Origin: DASZIT01 sp036268775
GTDB lineage: Bacteria > Actinomycetota > Acidimicrobiia > Acidimicrobiales > RAAP-2
DNA length: 64,000 bases
NCBI GenBank assembly: GCA_036268775.1
Contig: DATATM010000030.1
Coordinates: 40,991-104,990, forward strand
Reading direction: 5' to 3'
Shown here: in pieces, positions 16,807-25,933 of the stretch
Numbering within the stretch: position 1 is the stretch's first letter
Layout of the letters: every line of letters begins with the position of its first letter
Program-made: the position numbers and the translations under genes
Notes under the pieces: generated by a model
The model's database searches: none
Told to the model about the DNA's origin: nothing
Seen by the model: only the letters and a program-made list of their open reading frames with translations

Positions 16807-18599
16807 GTGACGGCCCGCCATCCCGGCGGCGCCCCGCGGTCAGCCGACGGCGGCGGGCCTGGCGCCGACCCATCCAGGTAGCCGCGGCTCTGGTGGTCGT
16901 CGCCTGTCTGGCCGGTAGCCAGGGACTCCCGGCGGCCGCCCAGGTCCTGACCGGCATCGGATCCGGCGGGGTCCTGGCTTCCCACGACGCTGCACCCCCA
17001 TCCGGCTACTGGTTACTGGGTGACGACGGCGGGGTCTTCTCGTATGGTGCCGCCCGCTTCTACGGGTCGATGGGGGGCCAGACCCTCAACCGCCCGACCG
17101 TCTGCATGGCCTCCACCGTCACCGGGCAGGGCTACTGGCTGGTCGCCCAGGACGGCGGCATCTTCTCCTTCGGGGGCGCCTCCTTCTACGGATCGACCGG
17201 CGGCCTGACCCTGGTCAAGCCGGTGGTGGGGATGGCCGCCACCCCCGACGGGGGCGGCTACTGGCTGGTGGCCACCGACGGTGGGGTCTTCTCCTTCGGG
17301 GACGCGGCGTTCTACGGCTCCACCGGCGGCATGGCCCTCAACCAACCGGTGGTCGGGATGGCCTCCACCCCCGACGGCAAGGGCTACTGGTTGGTGGCCT
17401 CCGACGGCGGCACCTTCTCCTTCGGTGACGCGGCGTTCTACGGCTCGACCGGTGCCCTGACCCTCAACAAGCCGGTGGTGGGGATGGCCGCCACCCCCGA
17501 CGGCAAGGGCTACTGGCTGGTGGCCACCGACGGCGGCATCTTCTCCTTCGGGGATGCCCCCTTCCTCGGCTCGGCCGGAGGCCTCCCCTTGGCCCAGCCG
17601 GTGGTGGGGATGAGCACCACCGCCAGCGGCCGCGGCTACTGGCTGGCCGCCCAGGACGGCGGGATCTTCACCTATGGCGACGCCCCCTTCCTCGGCTCGT
17701 TGGCCGGGTCGCCCCATGTCGCCTCGGTGGCCGCCATCTCCGGAGTGGGGCGTCCGGGCGGATGCCAGGGCACCGTCGTCCCCAACAACCTTCCCGTCCC
17801 CGGTGGCGGCGGGCCACCCGGTGAGGGGCAATGGGTCCCGGCCAGCCGCAACGTCGGGCCGACCCCCGCCGTCTACACCACCACCCTCCGGCCCTATCCC
17901 GGCGGCTCTCCGGCCGGGATCGCCTGGATGGACATGAGCCGTTCCAGCCTCAGGCTGTACGCCGGGCCTCCTTCCCAGCCGGCCGGCAACTACCTCTATT
18001 CCGGCCAGGTGGTGCCGAGCGACCGGTCACGCCTCCTGGACGCCTTCAACTCCGGGTTCCTGATGGCGGACACGGTGGGGGGTTGGTACTCGGGGGGCCA
18101 GATGCCGCTACCGCTCCGTAACGGGACCGCCTCGCTGGTGATCTACAACAACGGGAAGGTGCAGATCGGCGCCTGGGGCTCGGAGGTCGGGATGTCCCCG
18201 GCGGTGTACTCGGTGCGCCAGAACCTCGGCATGCTGGTCGACGGCGGCCGTCCCGCCGCGGACCTGTCCGTCGGAGCCTGGGGGGCGGTGCTGGGCGGGG
18301 TCGGCGGCAACTGGCGCTCGGGGATCGGCACCGACCGGTTCGGCAACCTCATCTATGTCGGTGGGGCCAACCTCCTGCCCGCCGATCTGGCCCACCTGCT
18401 GCTGGTGGCCGGGGCGGTCGAGGGCATGGAGCTGGACATCAATCCCCAGTGGGTGACCCTCTCCACCTACTTCACCGCCCCGGGACAGACCAACCCGGCG
18501 GTGGTGGCCGGCCAGAACCTGATTCCCGGCATGTACTACGGGCCGAATCGCTTCATCAGCTACTCGGAGCGGGACTTCCTGGCCTTAGTGTCCAGCTGA
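16800..18599 (+). CDS. secreted 42-residue-repeat protein with C-terminal phosphodiester glycosidase domain
   Basis: 599 residues, ATG at 16800 inside the end of the lipoprotein gene. Residues 1-52 hold a twin-Arg-rich start and a hydrophobic signal sequence ending AAAQ. Residues about 69-320 are six tandem 42-residue repeats (GYWLVAxDGGIFSFGDAxFYGS), a beta-propeller-like module frequent in secreted actinobacterial proteins. Residues about 345-599 resemble the phosphodiester glycosidase (NAGPA-like) domain: NSGF, SLVIYNNGKV, VRQNLGMLVDGG and MELDIN. Such domains remove N-acetylglucosamine from phosphodiester-linked glycans, here possibly wall polymers (inference). A paralogue of the C-terminal half lies at 19828-21003. 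It overlaps the convergent hydrolase gene by 15 bases. Confidence 0.85.
   Translation: MLSDGPPSRRRPAVSRRRRAWRRPIQVAAALVVVACLAGSQGLPAAAQVLTGIGSGGVLASHDAAPPSGYWLLGDDGGVFSYGAARFYGSMGGQTLNRPTVCMASTVTGQGYWLVAQDGGIFSFGGASFYGSTGGLTLVKPVVGMAATPDGGGYWLVATDGGVFSFGDAAFYGSTGGMALNQPVVGMASTPDGKGYWLVASDGGTFSFGDAAFYGSTGALTLNKPVVGMAATPDGKGYWLVATDGGIFSFGDAPFLGSAGGLPLAQPVVGMSTTASGRGYWLAAQDGGIFTYGDAPFLGSLAGSPHVASVAAISGVGRPGGCQGTVVPNNLPVPGGGGPPGEGQWVPASRNVGPTPAVYTTTLRPYPGGSPAGIAWMDMSRSSLRLYAGPPSQPAGNYLYSGQVVPSDRSRLLDAFNSGFLMADTVGGWYSGGQMPLPLRNGTASLVIYNNGKVQIGAWGSEVGMSPAVYSVRQNLGMLVDGGRPAADLSVGAWGAVLGGVGGNWRSGIGTDRFGNLIYVGGANLLPADLAHLLLVAGAVEGMELDINPQWVTLSTYFTAPGQTNPAVVAGQNLIPGMYYGPNRFISYSERDFLALVSS
17004..17759 (+). 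repeat. six tandem 126-bp coding repeats
   Basis: Six in-frame units of 126 bases encode the 42-residue GYWLV repeats of the secreted protein. Units 2 to 5 are the most alike at the DNA level, which suggests recent duplication or gene conversion; unit 6 is the most diverged and runs into the linker. Array length may vary between strains. Confidence 0.85.
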
Positions 18600-19691
18600 G
18601 AGGTAGGTCTTCAGTTCGGCGGTGACGTCCTGGCGGATGACCGCGAACCCGGCCGAGGGGGCCAGGTTGCCGGGGCCGCAGCCGTCGACCGCCCGCCCGA
18701 CGAACGGCGCCCCGGCGGGCAGGCGCATGTTCAATGCCGCACCGATGGCCGCCACCCCACCGTGACCCGGGTTGATGAGACACAAGTCGGTGAAGGCGAG
18801 ATGGCCGGCGGTCGGCAGCGACACGAACTTCTTGGGGGACGGGGCAGCGTCGTAGGTCGCCTTCACCCACGCCGGTTTCACATCCTGGTCCGCCGACCCG
18901 GTCATGAACAGCGACGGCTTGGCCGGCATGTCGGCTGGGGGCGGCACCGAACCCCCGGCCAAGGACACGTAGACGGCGACATCGGAGCGGCCGGCGAACT
19001 GGATGGCGTCGAGCCCACCGAGGGAGTGGCCGACGATGCCGACCATCCCCGGCCGCACCAGGTTGGCCAGCAGCCCGGTGCCGGTGGCGCTGTCGTGGAG
19101 GACAAGGGTCTCGGTGTCCACGAGGACCTGGTAGTCACTCGTGCGATTGGCAGAATTGCTGTCGCCCAGATCCCTGAAGAACTTGGTGAGGTCGGTGCTG
19201 AACTCCGGGGAGGCGACCACGAAGCCCCACGACGCCAGCCACGAGGTCAGGAACGTCGACTGGTCCCGGAAGGAGTAGAGCCCGGAGGCGAACAACACCA
19301 GCGGGAACGGACCGCCGGTGGCTGGGGTGGCGTCCCGGTAGGCATCGGTGGTGAACGCCCCCAACCTTGCCGGCACCCGGGCGGCGAGGGCGGCAGGCAA
19401 CCAGTCACGGAGGTCGTAGCTGGCCCGGGTTGCCCCCGCCGTGCTCCCATGATCGATCGGGTACCAGACGTCGACCGGCCCCCCGGCCAGGTTCAGGGTG
19501 GTGACCCCGGCGGCGAAGGGTCCGGGGAGGTCGTAGGGCCCGGGCGGGGGCTCGACGTTCACCGCGACGTTTCCGGACGACGGGATGAGGACAACGGCCA
19601 GGGTGACGGCCCCGGCGATCACCACCCCGGCGATCAACCCGCGCCACGGGGTTCCCTCCCCGAGCGATCTCCGGCGCCAGCCTCGCCTCAT
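18585..19691 (-). CDS. membrane-anchored alpha/beta hydrolase
   Basis: 368 residues. A basic N-terminus followed by a hydrophobic helix (about 18-38) anchors it in the membrane or acts as a signal peptide. The extracytoplasmic part has a GHSLGG nucleophile elbow (Ser at about 221), a later Asp in GSADQD (about 268) and a His in PTAGHLAF (about 295). The overall pattern resembles the chlorophyllase/PAF-acetylhydrolase-like group of lipases and esterases. Its 3' end overlaps the convergent glycosidase gene by 15 bases. Together with the two glycosidase-like neighbours it suggests extracellular remodelling of an ester-bearing polymer, which is inference. Confidence 0.85.
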   Translation of the reverse strand: MRRGWRRRSLGEGTPWRGLIAGVVIAGAVTLAVVLIPSSGNVAVNVEPPPGPYDLPGPFAAGVTTLNLAGGPVDVWYPIDHGSTAGATRASYDLRDWLPAALAARVPARLGAFTTDAYRDATPATGGPFPLVLFASGLYSFRDQSTFLTSWLASWGFVVASPEFSTDLTKFFRDLGDSNSANRTSDYQVLVDTETLVLHDSATGTGLLANLVRPGMVGIVGHSLGGLDAIQFAGRSDVAVYVSLAGGSVPPPADMPAKPSLFMTGSADQDVKPAWVKATYDAAPSPKKFVSLPTAGHLAFTDLCLINPGHGGVAAIGAALNMRLPAGAPFVGRAVDGCGPGNLAPSAGFAVIRQDVTAELKTYLSAGH

Positions 19692-19827
19692 CGGTCCCGG
19701 CTCGGGGTCCGGTCGGAAAAGTCGTCACCCCCGGTGGGAGCGGCCGCCGGTACGGCAGAGCCCGGATGACGGACGAAGGTCGGAATCGCGACACCCTATC
19801 CCCGGTGACCTGATCTAGGGTCGCACG

Positions 19828-21003
19828 GTGCGGCCCCTCCGAACGGTGAAACGAAAGGTCGTCGCCGCGCTGGTGGCGGCGATCATCGTGTTCATGATCG
19901 TGGTCGGATGGTCGTATCTCCATGCGGTCACCGCCCCGGGCACCGACAGCCTCCAGGCCAAGAGCGTGGAGTGGGTCCGCTCCCACGGCGGCAGCGGGAT
20001 CGTCCGCTGGGTCGAGAACGAGTGGTACTCCCATCACCAGCCGCCGAAGGGGGGTAGCGCCAATGTCGCGGTGGCCGCCCACTCGGCCGTCCCCTTCTCG
20101 TCGGGCAACTTCGCCCATGTCGTCCACCTTCCGGTGCCGTCGCCGCTGCACCCCATCGTCAGCCCCAGCCTCACCGGCGAGGGCCAGTGGACACCGGTGG
20201 GCCGCCTGGTCGGCGGCGTCCCCGCCGTGTACACCACCTACCTGCGCTCCGATCCGGTCCACACCAGCCTGGTCACCGGAGTGGCCTGGATGGACACCAA
20301 GCTGTTGCGGGCCACCCTGTTCTCCGGCGTCGACGTGCCCGGGGTTCCCGGGTTCAAGAACGTCGCCCCACCCACCGCCGATCAGGCCAGCCAACTGGTC
20401 GCCCAGTTCAACTCCGGGTTCCGGATGCAGGACTCCGACGGCGGCTACTACAGCGAGGGCCGGCTGATCTACACCATGCGCCCGGGTGCCGCCTCGCTGG
20501 TCATCTACAACAACGGCGACGTCACGGTGGCCAAGTGGGGACGGGACGCCACCATGGGCCCGACGGTGTCCAGCGTCCGCCAGAACCTCGACCTCATCGT
20601 CGACGGCGGCCACCTGGTCGACGGGCTCCAGTCGGACAGCACCGGCAAGTGGGGGGCGACCCTCGGGAACCAGCTGCTGGTCTGGCGGTCGGGGGTCGGG
20701 GTCACCGCCAACGGGGCCCTGGTCTACGCCGGCGGTCCGGGCCTCAGCGTCTACACCTTGGCCAACGTCCTCCTCCACGCCGGGGCGGTGCGGGCCATGG
20801 AGATGGACATCAACACCTACTGGGTCGACTACTTCTTCTTCAAGCCGGAGCCGGGGAAGCTCGCCTCTCCCGCCAACGGTTCCAAGTTGCTGAGCACCAT
20901 GACCGGTTCGCCCCAGCGGTACTTCGAGACCTCGTCGCGGGATTTCGTGTCGATGTCCGCCGACCCCCAACCGGCGGGAACCCCGGCGTCGGCTCAGCGA
21001 TGA
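19828..21003 (+). CDS. phosphodiester glycosidase family protein (NAGPA-like), membrane-anchored
   Basis: 391 residues, GTG start at 19828. One N-terminal helix (about 11-32) follows a basic head, with no clear cleavage site, so it is likely an anchored ectoprotein. Residues about 115-375 form the phosphodiester glycosidase domain with the same motifs as the repeat protein: GQWTPVGR, GVAWMD, FNSGFRMQDSDGGYY, SLVIYNNGDV, VRQNLDLIVDGG and MEMDIN. No repeats are present. The two proteins are paralogues on either side of the anchored hydrolase. A wall-glycan substrate is inferred, not shown. Confidence 0.85.
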   Translation: MRPLRTVKRKVVAALVAAIIVFMIVVGWSYLHAVTAPGTDSLQAKSVEWVRSHGGSGIVRWVENEWYSHHQPPKGGSANVAVAAHSAVPFSSGNFAHVVHLPVPSPLHPIVSPSLTGEGQWTPVGRLVGGVPAVYTTYLRSDPVHTSLVTGVAWMDTKLLRATLFSGVDVPGVPGFKNVAPPTADQASQLVAQFNSGFRMQDSDGGYYSEGRLIYTMRPGAASLVIYNNGDVTVAKWGRDATMGPTVSSVRQNLDLIVDGGHLVDGLQSDSTGKWGATLGNQLLVWRSGVGVTANGALVYAGGPGLSVYTLANVLLHAGAVRAMEMDINTYWVDYFFFKPEPGKLASPANGSKLLSTMTGSPQRYFETSSRDFVSMSADPQPAGTPASAQR

Positions 21004-21013
21004 GCTGAGGCGG

Positions 21014-22513
21014 TCACCGCCCCACCACTTCCGCCGGAGGGGGGGAATGGTGCCGGGCCGGGGCGGGATCACTGACCACCCCGTAGAGGGCGACGGCCGC
21101 CCCCACCGCCGCCGCCCCGGCCAACCCCAGGGCGGTGACCGAAAAGGCGTGCCGCACTTGGGCCGCATCAGCCAGGTTCCCGGCCACCGAGCCGAACACC
21201 GCCCCGCTCACCGCCAACCCGAGGGCGGTGCCGATCCCCCGGGTCATGTTCAAAACCCCGGAGGCGAGCCCGGACTGCTGGGCGGGGATGGCGGCCATGA
21301 TCCCGGCGTTGTTGGGCGAGACGAACAGGCCGAGCCCCACCCCGGTCAACGCCAACAGGGCGACGAAGGCGGTCGGGTCCGGGTGGAGCACGGACAGCCC
21401 GACCAGGCCCAACGCCACCAGCACCAGCCCGCCGACCCCCGGGGGTCCGACCCCGACCCGGTCGGCCAGCCGGCCGGCCAGCGGGGCGACGAGGCCGAGG
21501 GCGAGGGGCATGGCCATCAACTCCAGCCCCGAACGAGCGGAGCCGTAGCCGTAACCGCGTTCGAGCAGGAACGGCACGATCACCAGCACCCCGAACAGGA
21601 CCATAAAGGAGAGCATCCCGCTCACGATGCCGGCGCTGAACCGGACCCGGCGGAACAGGGTCAGGTCCACCATCGGCTGGGGGAACCGCTTCTCCCGGAG
21701 CACGAACCCGACCCCGAGGAGCACCGCCACCGCCAGCAGCCCGAGCATCAACGGGGAGGTCCACCCCTGGGCATTGCCCAACGAGATGACCGATACCAGC
21801 GCCACCGCCGCCGGGAAGAAGAGGGCAAAGCCCGACCAGTCGAATCCGACCCGGGCCTGCAGATGACGGCTGCGGGGGATGAACAACAACCCGGCGGCCA
21901 CCCCGATGACCCCGATGGGCACGTTGACCAGGAACAGCCACCGCCATCCTCCCGCCGCCAACAACAGCCCCCCGACCGACGGGCCGAAGGCCAGTCCCAA
22001 GGCCTGGGCCGCCCCCTGGATCCCGATGGAGCGGCCCAGCCGCTGCACCGGCACCGCCAGGGCGATGATGGCAACGCTGTTGGCCTGCAACATGGCGGCC
22101 CCGACGGCCTGGACCACCCGGAACCCGCACAGGACATAGAGGTTGGGGGCCAGCGCGCAGAGGGCGGAGCCGGCGATGAAGATGAGGAACCCGTAGATAT
22201 AGAGGAGCTTGCGGCCGAACATGTCGGCAAAGCGGCCCACCGCCGCCACCGTGGCCACCAGCACCAGCAGGTAGCTGAGGCCGACCCAGGTGACCGGGCC
22301 GACCCCCACCCCGAACGACCGCTCCAGGGCGGGGAAGGCCTGGGTGACGATGCTGGCATCCAGCTGACCCATGAAGGCACCGATGCAGACGGCGGCGACG
22401 GCCAACCGGTAGGCCCCGGGCCGGTTCCGGATGGAGGCCGGCCGGCGGGGCTCGACGATCAGCTGGCGCCACCCGACCGGCTTTGGCTCGGTGACGGTGT
22501 CCACGCCACCCAT
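21014..22513 (-). CDS. MFS drug-type efflux transporter (DHA2, 14-TM)
   Basis: 499 residues with about 14 hydrophobic helices. Motif A appears as GRFADMFGRK between helices 2 and 3; motif C as GPSVGGLL in helix 5; and LDASIV in helix 1 is the DHA2 motif D1. This is the EmrB/QacA group, which exports drugs, dyes or metabolites by proton antiport. It is divergent from a LysR-type regulator with a 62-bp gap, the usual layout for a regulator and its efflux target. Substrate unknown. Confidence 0.92.
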   Translation of the reverse strand: MGGVDTVTEPKPVGWRQLIVEPRRPASIRNRPGAYRLAVAAVCIGAFMGQLDASIVTQAFPALERSFGVGVGPVTWVGLSYLLVLVATVAAVGRFADMFGRKLLYIYGFLIFIAGSALCALAPNLYVLCGFRVVQAVGAAMLQANSVAIIALAVPVQRLGRSIGIQGAAQALGLAFGPSVGGLLLAAGGWRWLFLVNVPIGVIGVAAGLLFIPRSRHLQARVGFDWSGFALFFPAAVALVSVISLGNAQGWTSPLMLGLLAVAVLLGVGFVLREKRFPQPMVDLTLFRRVRFSAGIVSGMLSFMVLFGVLVIVPFLLERGYGYGSARSGLELMAMPLALGLVAPLAGRLADRVGVGPPGVGGLVLVALGLVGLSVLHPDPTAFVALLALTGVGLGLFVSPNNAGIMAAIPAQQSGLASGVLNMTRGIGTALGLAVSGAVFGSVAGNLADAAQVRHAFSVTALGLAGAAAVGAAVALYGVVSDPAPARHHSPPPAEVVGR

Positions 22514-22575
22514 GGTGATCGAAGCTGAGCCAGAAGTCGAATACGGATTTTTGATCGTTTTGATATGGTTTCCAA
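22514..22575. promoter_or_regulatory. divergent MFS/LysR control region
   Basis: The 62-bp gap is sharply A/T-rich near 22540-22570, unlike its flanks, as expected for a LysR operator. TATGGT at 22564-22569 is a reasonable -10 for the LysR gene and is only six bases before its ATG, so that transcript may be leaderless. No perfect T-N11-A palindrome was fixed with certainty. Confidence 0.5.
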
Positions 22576-23472
22576 ATGGATCTACGCCGACTGGAGCACT
22601 TCCTAGCCGTCGCCGACCACCAGGGATTCACCGCCGCCTCCCGGGCGGTGTCGGTGTCCCAGCCCGCCCTGTCGCTGGCCGTCAAGGAGCTGGAAGCCGA
22701 GCTGGGCACCGTCCTCTTCCACCGCCTGGGGCGACGGGTGGTGGTGACCCCGGCCGGGGCCGCCCTCATCGGCCCCGCCCGCCAGGCCCTTCGGGATGTG
22801 GAGACCGGGCGGTCGGCGGTGGCGGCCGTCGCCGGGCTGGAAGCCGGCAGCCTGGCTATCGCCAGCCTCCCCACCCTGGCCGCCGACCCGCTGGCGGGGA
22901 TCGTCGGACGGTTCCGGCGGGAACACCCGGCGGTGACCGTCGACCTGGCCGCCCCGGAAGACTCCGCCGACGTGGTCGCCATGGTCCGTGACGGGCGATG
23001 CGAACTCGGGCTCACCGACTCCGATCGTCTCCCGGAAGGGCTGGTGGCCCACCCGCTCGGCGACCAGGCGCTGGTGCTGGTCCTCCCCCCCGGCATGGTG
23101 TTGTCGCCACCCCCATCCGGTCGAGGTCAGACCCGGGTAGACCTGGCCACCCTGACCGACCTGCCGTTCGTGGCGGCGCCTCCCGGGACCTCCACCCGCC
23201 GCCTCCTCGATGAGGGAATCGGGGGCGGGTCCGGGCCGAGGGTGGCGGTGGTCACCGCCCAGCGCGACGCCATCCTGCCGCTGGTGCTGGCCGGGGCCGG
23301 CGCCGGGTTGCTGCCGGAGGCAACCGCCTCGGTGGCGGAGCTGCACGGGGCCACCGTGGTCCGTCCCGACCCGCCGGTCACCCGCTCCATCGTGCTCATC
23401 CACCCACTCGGGGAGCTGGCCCCGGCTGCCCGCGGATTCGTCGAGCTGGCCACCGTCGACGACCGGCGGTGA
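22576..23472 (+). CDS. LysR-family transcriptional regulator
   Basis: 298 residues. The N-terminal winged helix-turn-helix is clear (MDLRRLEHFLAVADHQGFTAA, shown here as RRLEHFLAVAD and ALSLAVKELEAELGTVLF; residues 1-60). The remaining two-thirds form the periplasmic-binding-protein-like effector domain. Divergent from the MFS gene and overlapping the DsbA-like gene at its end (GTGATG at 23469-23474), so it probably controls both the efflux pump and its own operon. Effector unknown. Confidence 0.94.
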   Translation: MDLRRLEHFLAVADHQGFTAASRAVSVSQPALSLAVKELEAELGTVLFHRLGRRVVVTPAGAALIGPARQALRDVETGRSAVAAVAGLEAGSLAIASLPTLAADPLAGIVGRFRREHPAVTVDLAAPEDSADVVAMVRDGRCELGLTDSDRLPEGLVAHPLGDQALVLVLPPGMVLSPPPSGRGQTRVDLATLTDLPFVAAPPGTSTRRLLDEGIGGGSGPRVAVVTAQRDAILPLVLAGAGAGLLPEATASVAELHGATVVRPDPPVTRSIVLIHPLGELAPAARGFVELATVDDRR

Positions 23473-24215
23473 TGGTGGGGGCCGGACCGGTTGGCTACTC
23501 TGGCCTCATCGCCGACACCCCCACCTCCAATGGCGCTGCCCCCGGCGCCCCCCTCCAAGTGGACTTCCACTTCGACATCATGTGTCCCTACGCCTATCAG
23601 ACCTCGCTATGGATGCGGGAAGTCCGGGACACCGCCGGCGTCGAGGTGAGCTGGAAGTTCTTCAGTCTCGAAGAGATCAACCGGGTGGAAGGGAAGAAGC
23701 ACCCCTGGGAGCGCGAGTGGTCCTACGGCTGGTCGATGATGCGGATCGGTGCCCTGCTCCGTCGCACCGACATGGACCTCCTGGACCGCTGGTATGAAGC
23801 CGCCGGCCATGCCCTCCACGTGGAGGGGCGCAAGCCCCACCGGCCCGAAGTGGCGGAGGAACTGCTCGGCCAGATGGGCCTCGACCCCGGTCTGGTCCAG
23901 GCGGCCATCGACGATCCGACCACCGGCGACGAGGTGCAGGCCGAGCACGACACGGTGGTGGCCAAAGGCGCCTTCGGGGTGCCGACTCTGGTGTTCCCCG
24001 ACGGCCAGGCCCTCTTCGGCCCGGTGCTCATCGACCCACCCAAGGGGGAGGCCGCCGTCCGGTTGTGGCACCACCTCACCGGCTGGCTCGAGTTCCCCCA
24101 CCTCTACGAAGTCCAGCGGCCCAAGCAGTCGAGGGACGTCGACGCCATCGCCACCACCTTTTCCGCCTACCTCAATGCCCGGGACTGGGTCACCATCAAG
24201 AACGACACGCTGTAG
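23469..24215 (+). CDS. DsbA-family thioredoxin-fold oxidoreductase
   Basis: 248 residues from the GTG at 23469 or the adjacent ATG at 23472, both overlapping the LysR stop. The DsbA/2-hydroxychromene-carboxylate-isomerase fold is shown by VDFHFDIMCPYAYQTS near the N-terminus, where the single Cys in CPYA sits at the FrnE/HCCA-type active site, and by GVPTLVFPDGQALFGP near residue 175 (cis-Pro loop). There is no signal peptide, so it works in the cytoplasm. With one active-site Cys it may act as a glutathione- or mycothiol-dependent isomerase or transferase rather than a disulfide oxidase. Confidence 0.87.
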   Translation: MMVGAGPVGYSGLIADTPTSNGAAPGAPLQVDFHFDIMCPYAYQTSLWMREVRDTAGVEVSWKFFSLEEINRVEGKKHPWEREWSYGWSMMRIGALLRRTDMDLLDRWYEAAGHALHVEGRKPHRPEVAEELLGQMGLDPGLVQAAIDDPTTGDEVQAEHDTVVAKGAFGVPTLVFPDGQALFGPVLIDPPKGEAAVRLWHHLTGWLEFPHLYEVQRPKQSRDVDAIATTFSAYLNARDWVTIKNDTL

Positions 24216-24259
24216 TCCCACCCGATCACGGGACGCGGTCCGGATGCAGGAGGATGCTC

Positions 24260-25033
24260 ATGGCTGAGGTGACCGACGTCGGTGTGCTCGTCTCCGGAGG
24301 GACCCGCGGGCTCGGCTATGCGATGAGCGAGGCGCTGGTCGCCGGTGGCGCCCAGGTGGTGGTGACCGGCCGAGATTCCGAGCGGGCCGCCGCCGCCGCC
24401 GAGCAGCTCGGCATCCGGAACCGGGGACGGGCCATCGGAATTGCCATGGACGTCCGGGACGAACAGTCGGTGAACGACGGGGTGGCCGCGGCGCTGAAGG
24501 CGTTGGGTGGCATCGACGTGCTGGTGAACAACGCCGGCATCGGGATGCGAACGGTGAATCCCCGGTTCATGACCGACCCCCAACCGTTCTGGGCGGTGGA
24601 CCCCGAACGGTTCCGCGATCTGTTCGCCACCAATGTGAGCGGGTACTTCCTCCTCGCCCGGGTGGTGGCTCCCCTGATGGTCGAGGCCGCCAAGGGCAAG
24701 ATCATCAATGTGTCGGTCAACGAGGCGACCACCCGGCGGGCGGGCTTCTTCCCCTATGGACCGTCGCGTGCCGCCACCGATTCGCTCTCCCATGTGATGG
24801 CGGCTGATCTGGCCGGGACCGGTGTCACCGTGAACCTGCTGGCTCCCGGAGGGGGGACGGCCACCGGCATGGTCCCTGACGACGTCGGCGACGAGGTCCG
24901 GAGCCGCTTGTTGGACCCGGCGATCATGGGACCGCCGATTCTCTGGCTGGCCTCTGCCGACTCCGACGGAATCACCGACTCCCGGGTGGTGGCCACCGAC
25001 TTTGCCGATGGCGTCCGGCCCGCCGCCTCCTGA
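24260..25033 (+). CDS. atypical short-chain dehydrogenase/reductase with YxxxR
   Basis: 257 residues from the ATG at 24260, six bases after AGGAGG. The cofactor motif SGGTRGLG (12-19), NNAG (90-93) and catalytic Ser152 (NVSVNE) are in place, but the usual Tyr-x-x-x-Lys reads Y166-G-P-S-R170: the catalytic Lys is Arg. The C-terminus lacks the normal VDGG end and instead has DSRVVATDF. Such SDRs may keep cofactor binding yet have altered or lost catalysis. It follows the DsbA-like gene by 44 bases in the same direction. Confidence 0.85.
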   Translation: MAEVTDVGVLVSGGTRGLGYAMSEALVAGGAQVVVTGRDSERAAAAAEQLGIRNRGRAIGIAMDVRDEQSVNDGVAAALKALGGIDVLVNNAGIGMRTVNPRFMTDPQPFWAVDPERFRDLFATNVSGYFLLARVVAPLMVEAAKGKIINVSVNEATTRRAGFFPYGPSRAATDSLSHVMAADLAGTGVTVNLLAPGGGTATGMVPDDVGDEVRSRLLDPAIMGPPILWLASADSDGITDSRVVATDFADGVRPAAS

Positions 25034-25086
25034 CGGTCCCGATCGCCCACCGATGAGTTGGCTCCGCCCGGACCGTCTCCATCTCC

Positions 25087-25830
25087 ATGAGTGATCCCCA
25101 GGGCGCCTTCGCCGACATCAACGGACTCCGGCTCTACTACGAGATCCACGGCCGGGGGCGACCGCTGGTGTTGCTCCACGGTGGGGTGGTGACGCTCGAC
25201 CTGATGTTCGTCCCGCTGCTCCCCACCCTGGCGGCAAGCCACCAGGTGATCGCCGTCGAGATGCAGGGTCACGGTCACACCGCCGACCCCCGCCGGACGA
25301 TGTCGATTGACCAGCTGGCCGACGATGTCGTCGCCCTCCTCGCCCACCTGGAAATCGAGGAGGCCGACGTCTTTGGTTTCAGTCTCGGTGGGATCGTCGG
25401 GTGGTCACTGGTCATGCGGTACCCAAAGATCGTCCGCCGCCTGGTGGTGGCGTCGGCCGACTACCGGAGCCGGGAAGCCGGCCTCGACGAGGTCCCGGCA
25501 CCGATGCCGACCCATGCCGACTTCCAGGCCATGCGGGCCGCCTATCAGGCCGTGGCTCCCGATCCCTTGCACTTCGACACCCTCCAGGAGACGGTGGGGA
25601 CGATGGTCCAGACCTTCGTCGGCTGGACCGCTGACGACGTACGGGCCGTCACCACCCCCACCTTGGTTATGGTCGGCGACAACGACTTCATCCGAGTCCA
25701 GGACGCCACCGAGGCCGCCGAGTTGCTGCCCCACGGCCAACTCGCCGTGCTCCCGGGCACGACCCACATGGACATGACCCGCAGCCCCGATCGGATCCTG
25801 GCCATGATCGTCCCCTTCCTCGACGCCTGA
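25087..25830 (+). CDS. alpha/beta hydrolase
   Basis: 247 residues. LLHGG oxyanion region (about 28), nucleophile elbow GFSLGG (Ser at about 99), Asp in VGDNDF (about 199) and His in PGTTHMDM (about 225) make a complete triad. Its length and lid segment resemble haloperoxidase-like and acyl esterase members. No strong ribosome-binding site precedes the ATG. It sits 53 bases behind the SDR and may belong to the LysR-led group. Substrate unknown. Confidence 0.88.
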   Translation: MSDPQGAFADINGLRLYYEIHGRGRPLVLLHGGVVTLDLMFVPLLPTLAASHQVIAVEMQGHGHTADPRRTMSIDQLADDVVALLAHLEIEEADVFGFSLGGIVGWSLVMRYPKIVRRLVVASADYRSREAGLDEVPAPMPTHADFQAMRAAYQAVAPDPLHFDTLQETVGTMVQTFVGWTADDVRAVTTPTLVMVGDNDFIRVQDATEAAELLPHGQLAVLPGTTHMDMTRSPDRILAMIVPFLDA

Positions 25831-25933
25831 GCGGGCGACGGGGACCGCCAGCCGGACCCTTTCGCCAAGAGACTTCATCCGGTTGAGGGCAGGTCACCGA
25901 GCGAGTTCCCCGGCGGCCAATTTGTTTACTTTT

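Noticed and set aside
17004..17759. Regular repeats that could suggest a CRISPR array
   Set aside because: The units are 126 bp, in frame, without unique spacers, and translate to a known protein repeat.
19405..22528. Very long open frames on the strand opposite the glycosidase and MFS genes
   Set aside because: They mirror strongly coding genes and are explained by high G+C at third positions; their products are low-complexity Arg/Gly/Pro/His without domains or ribosome-binding sites.
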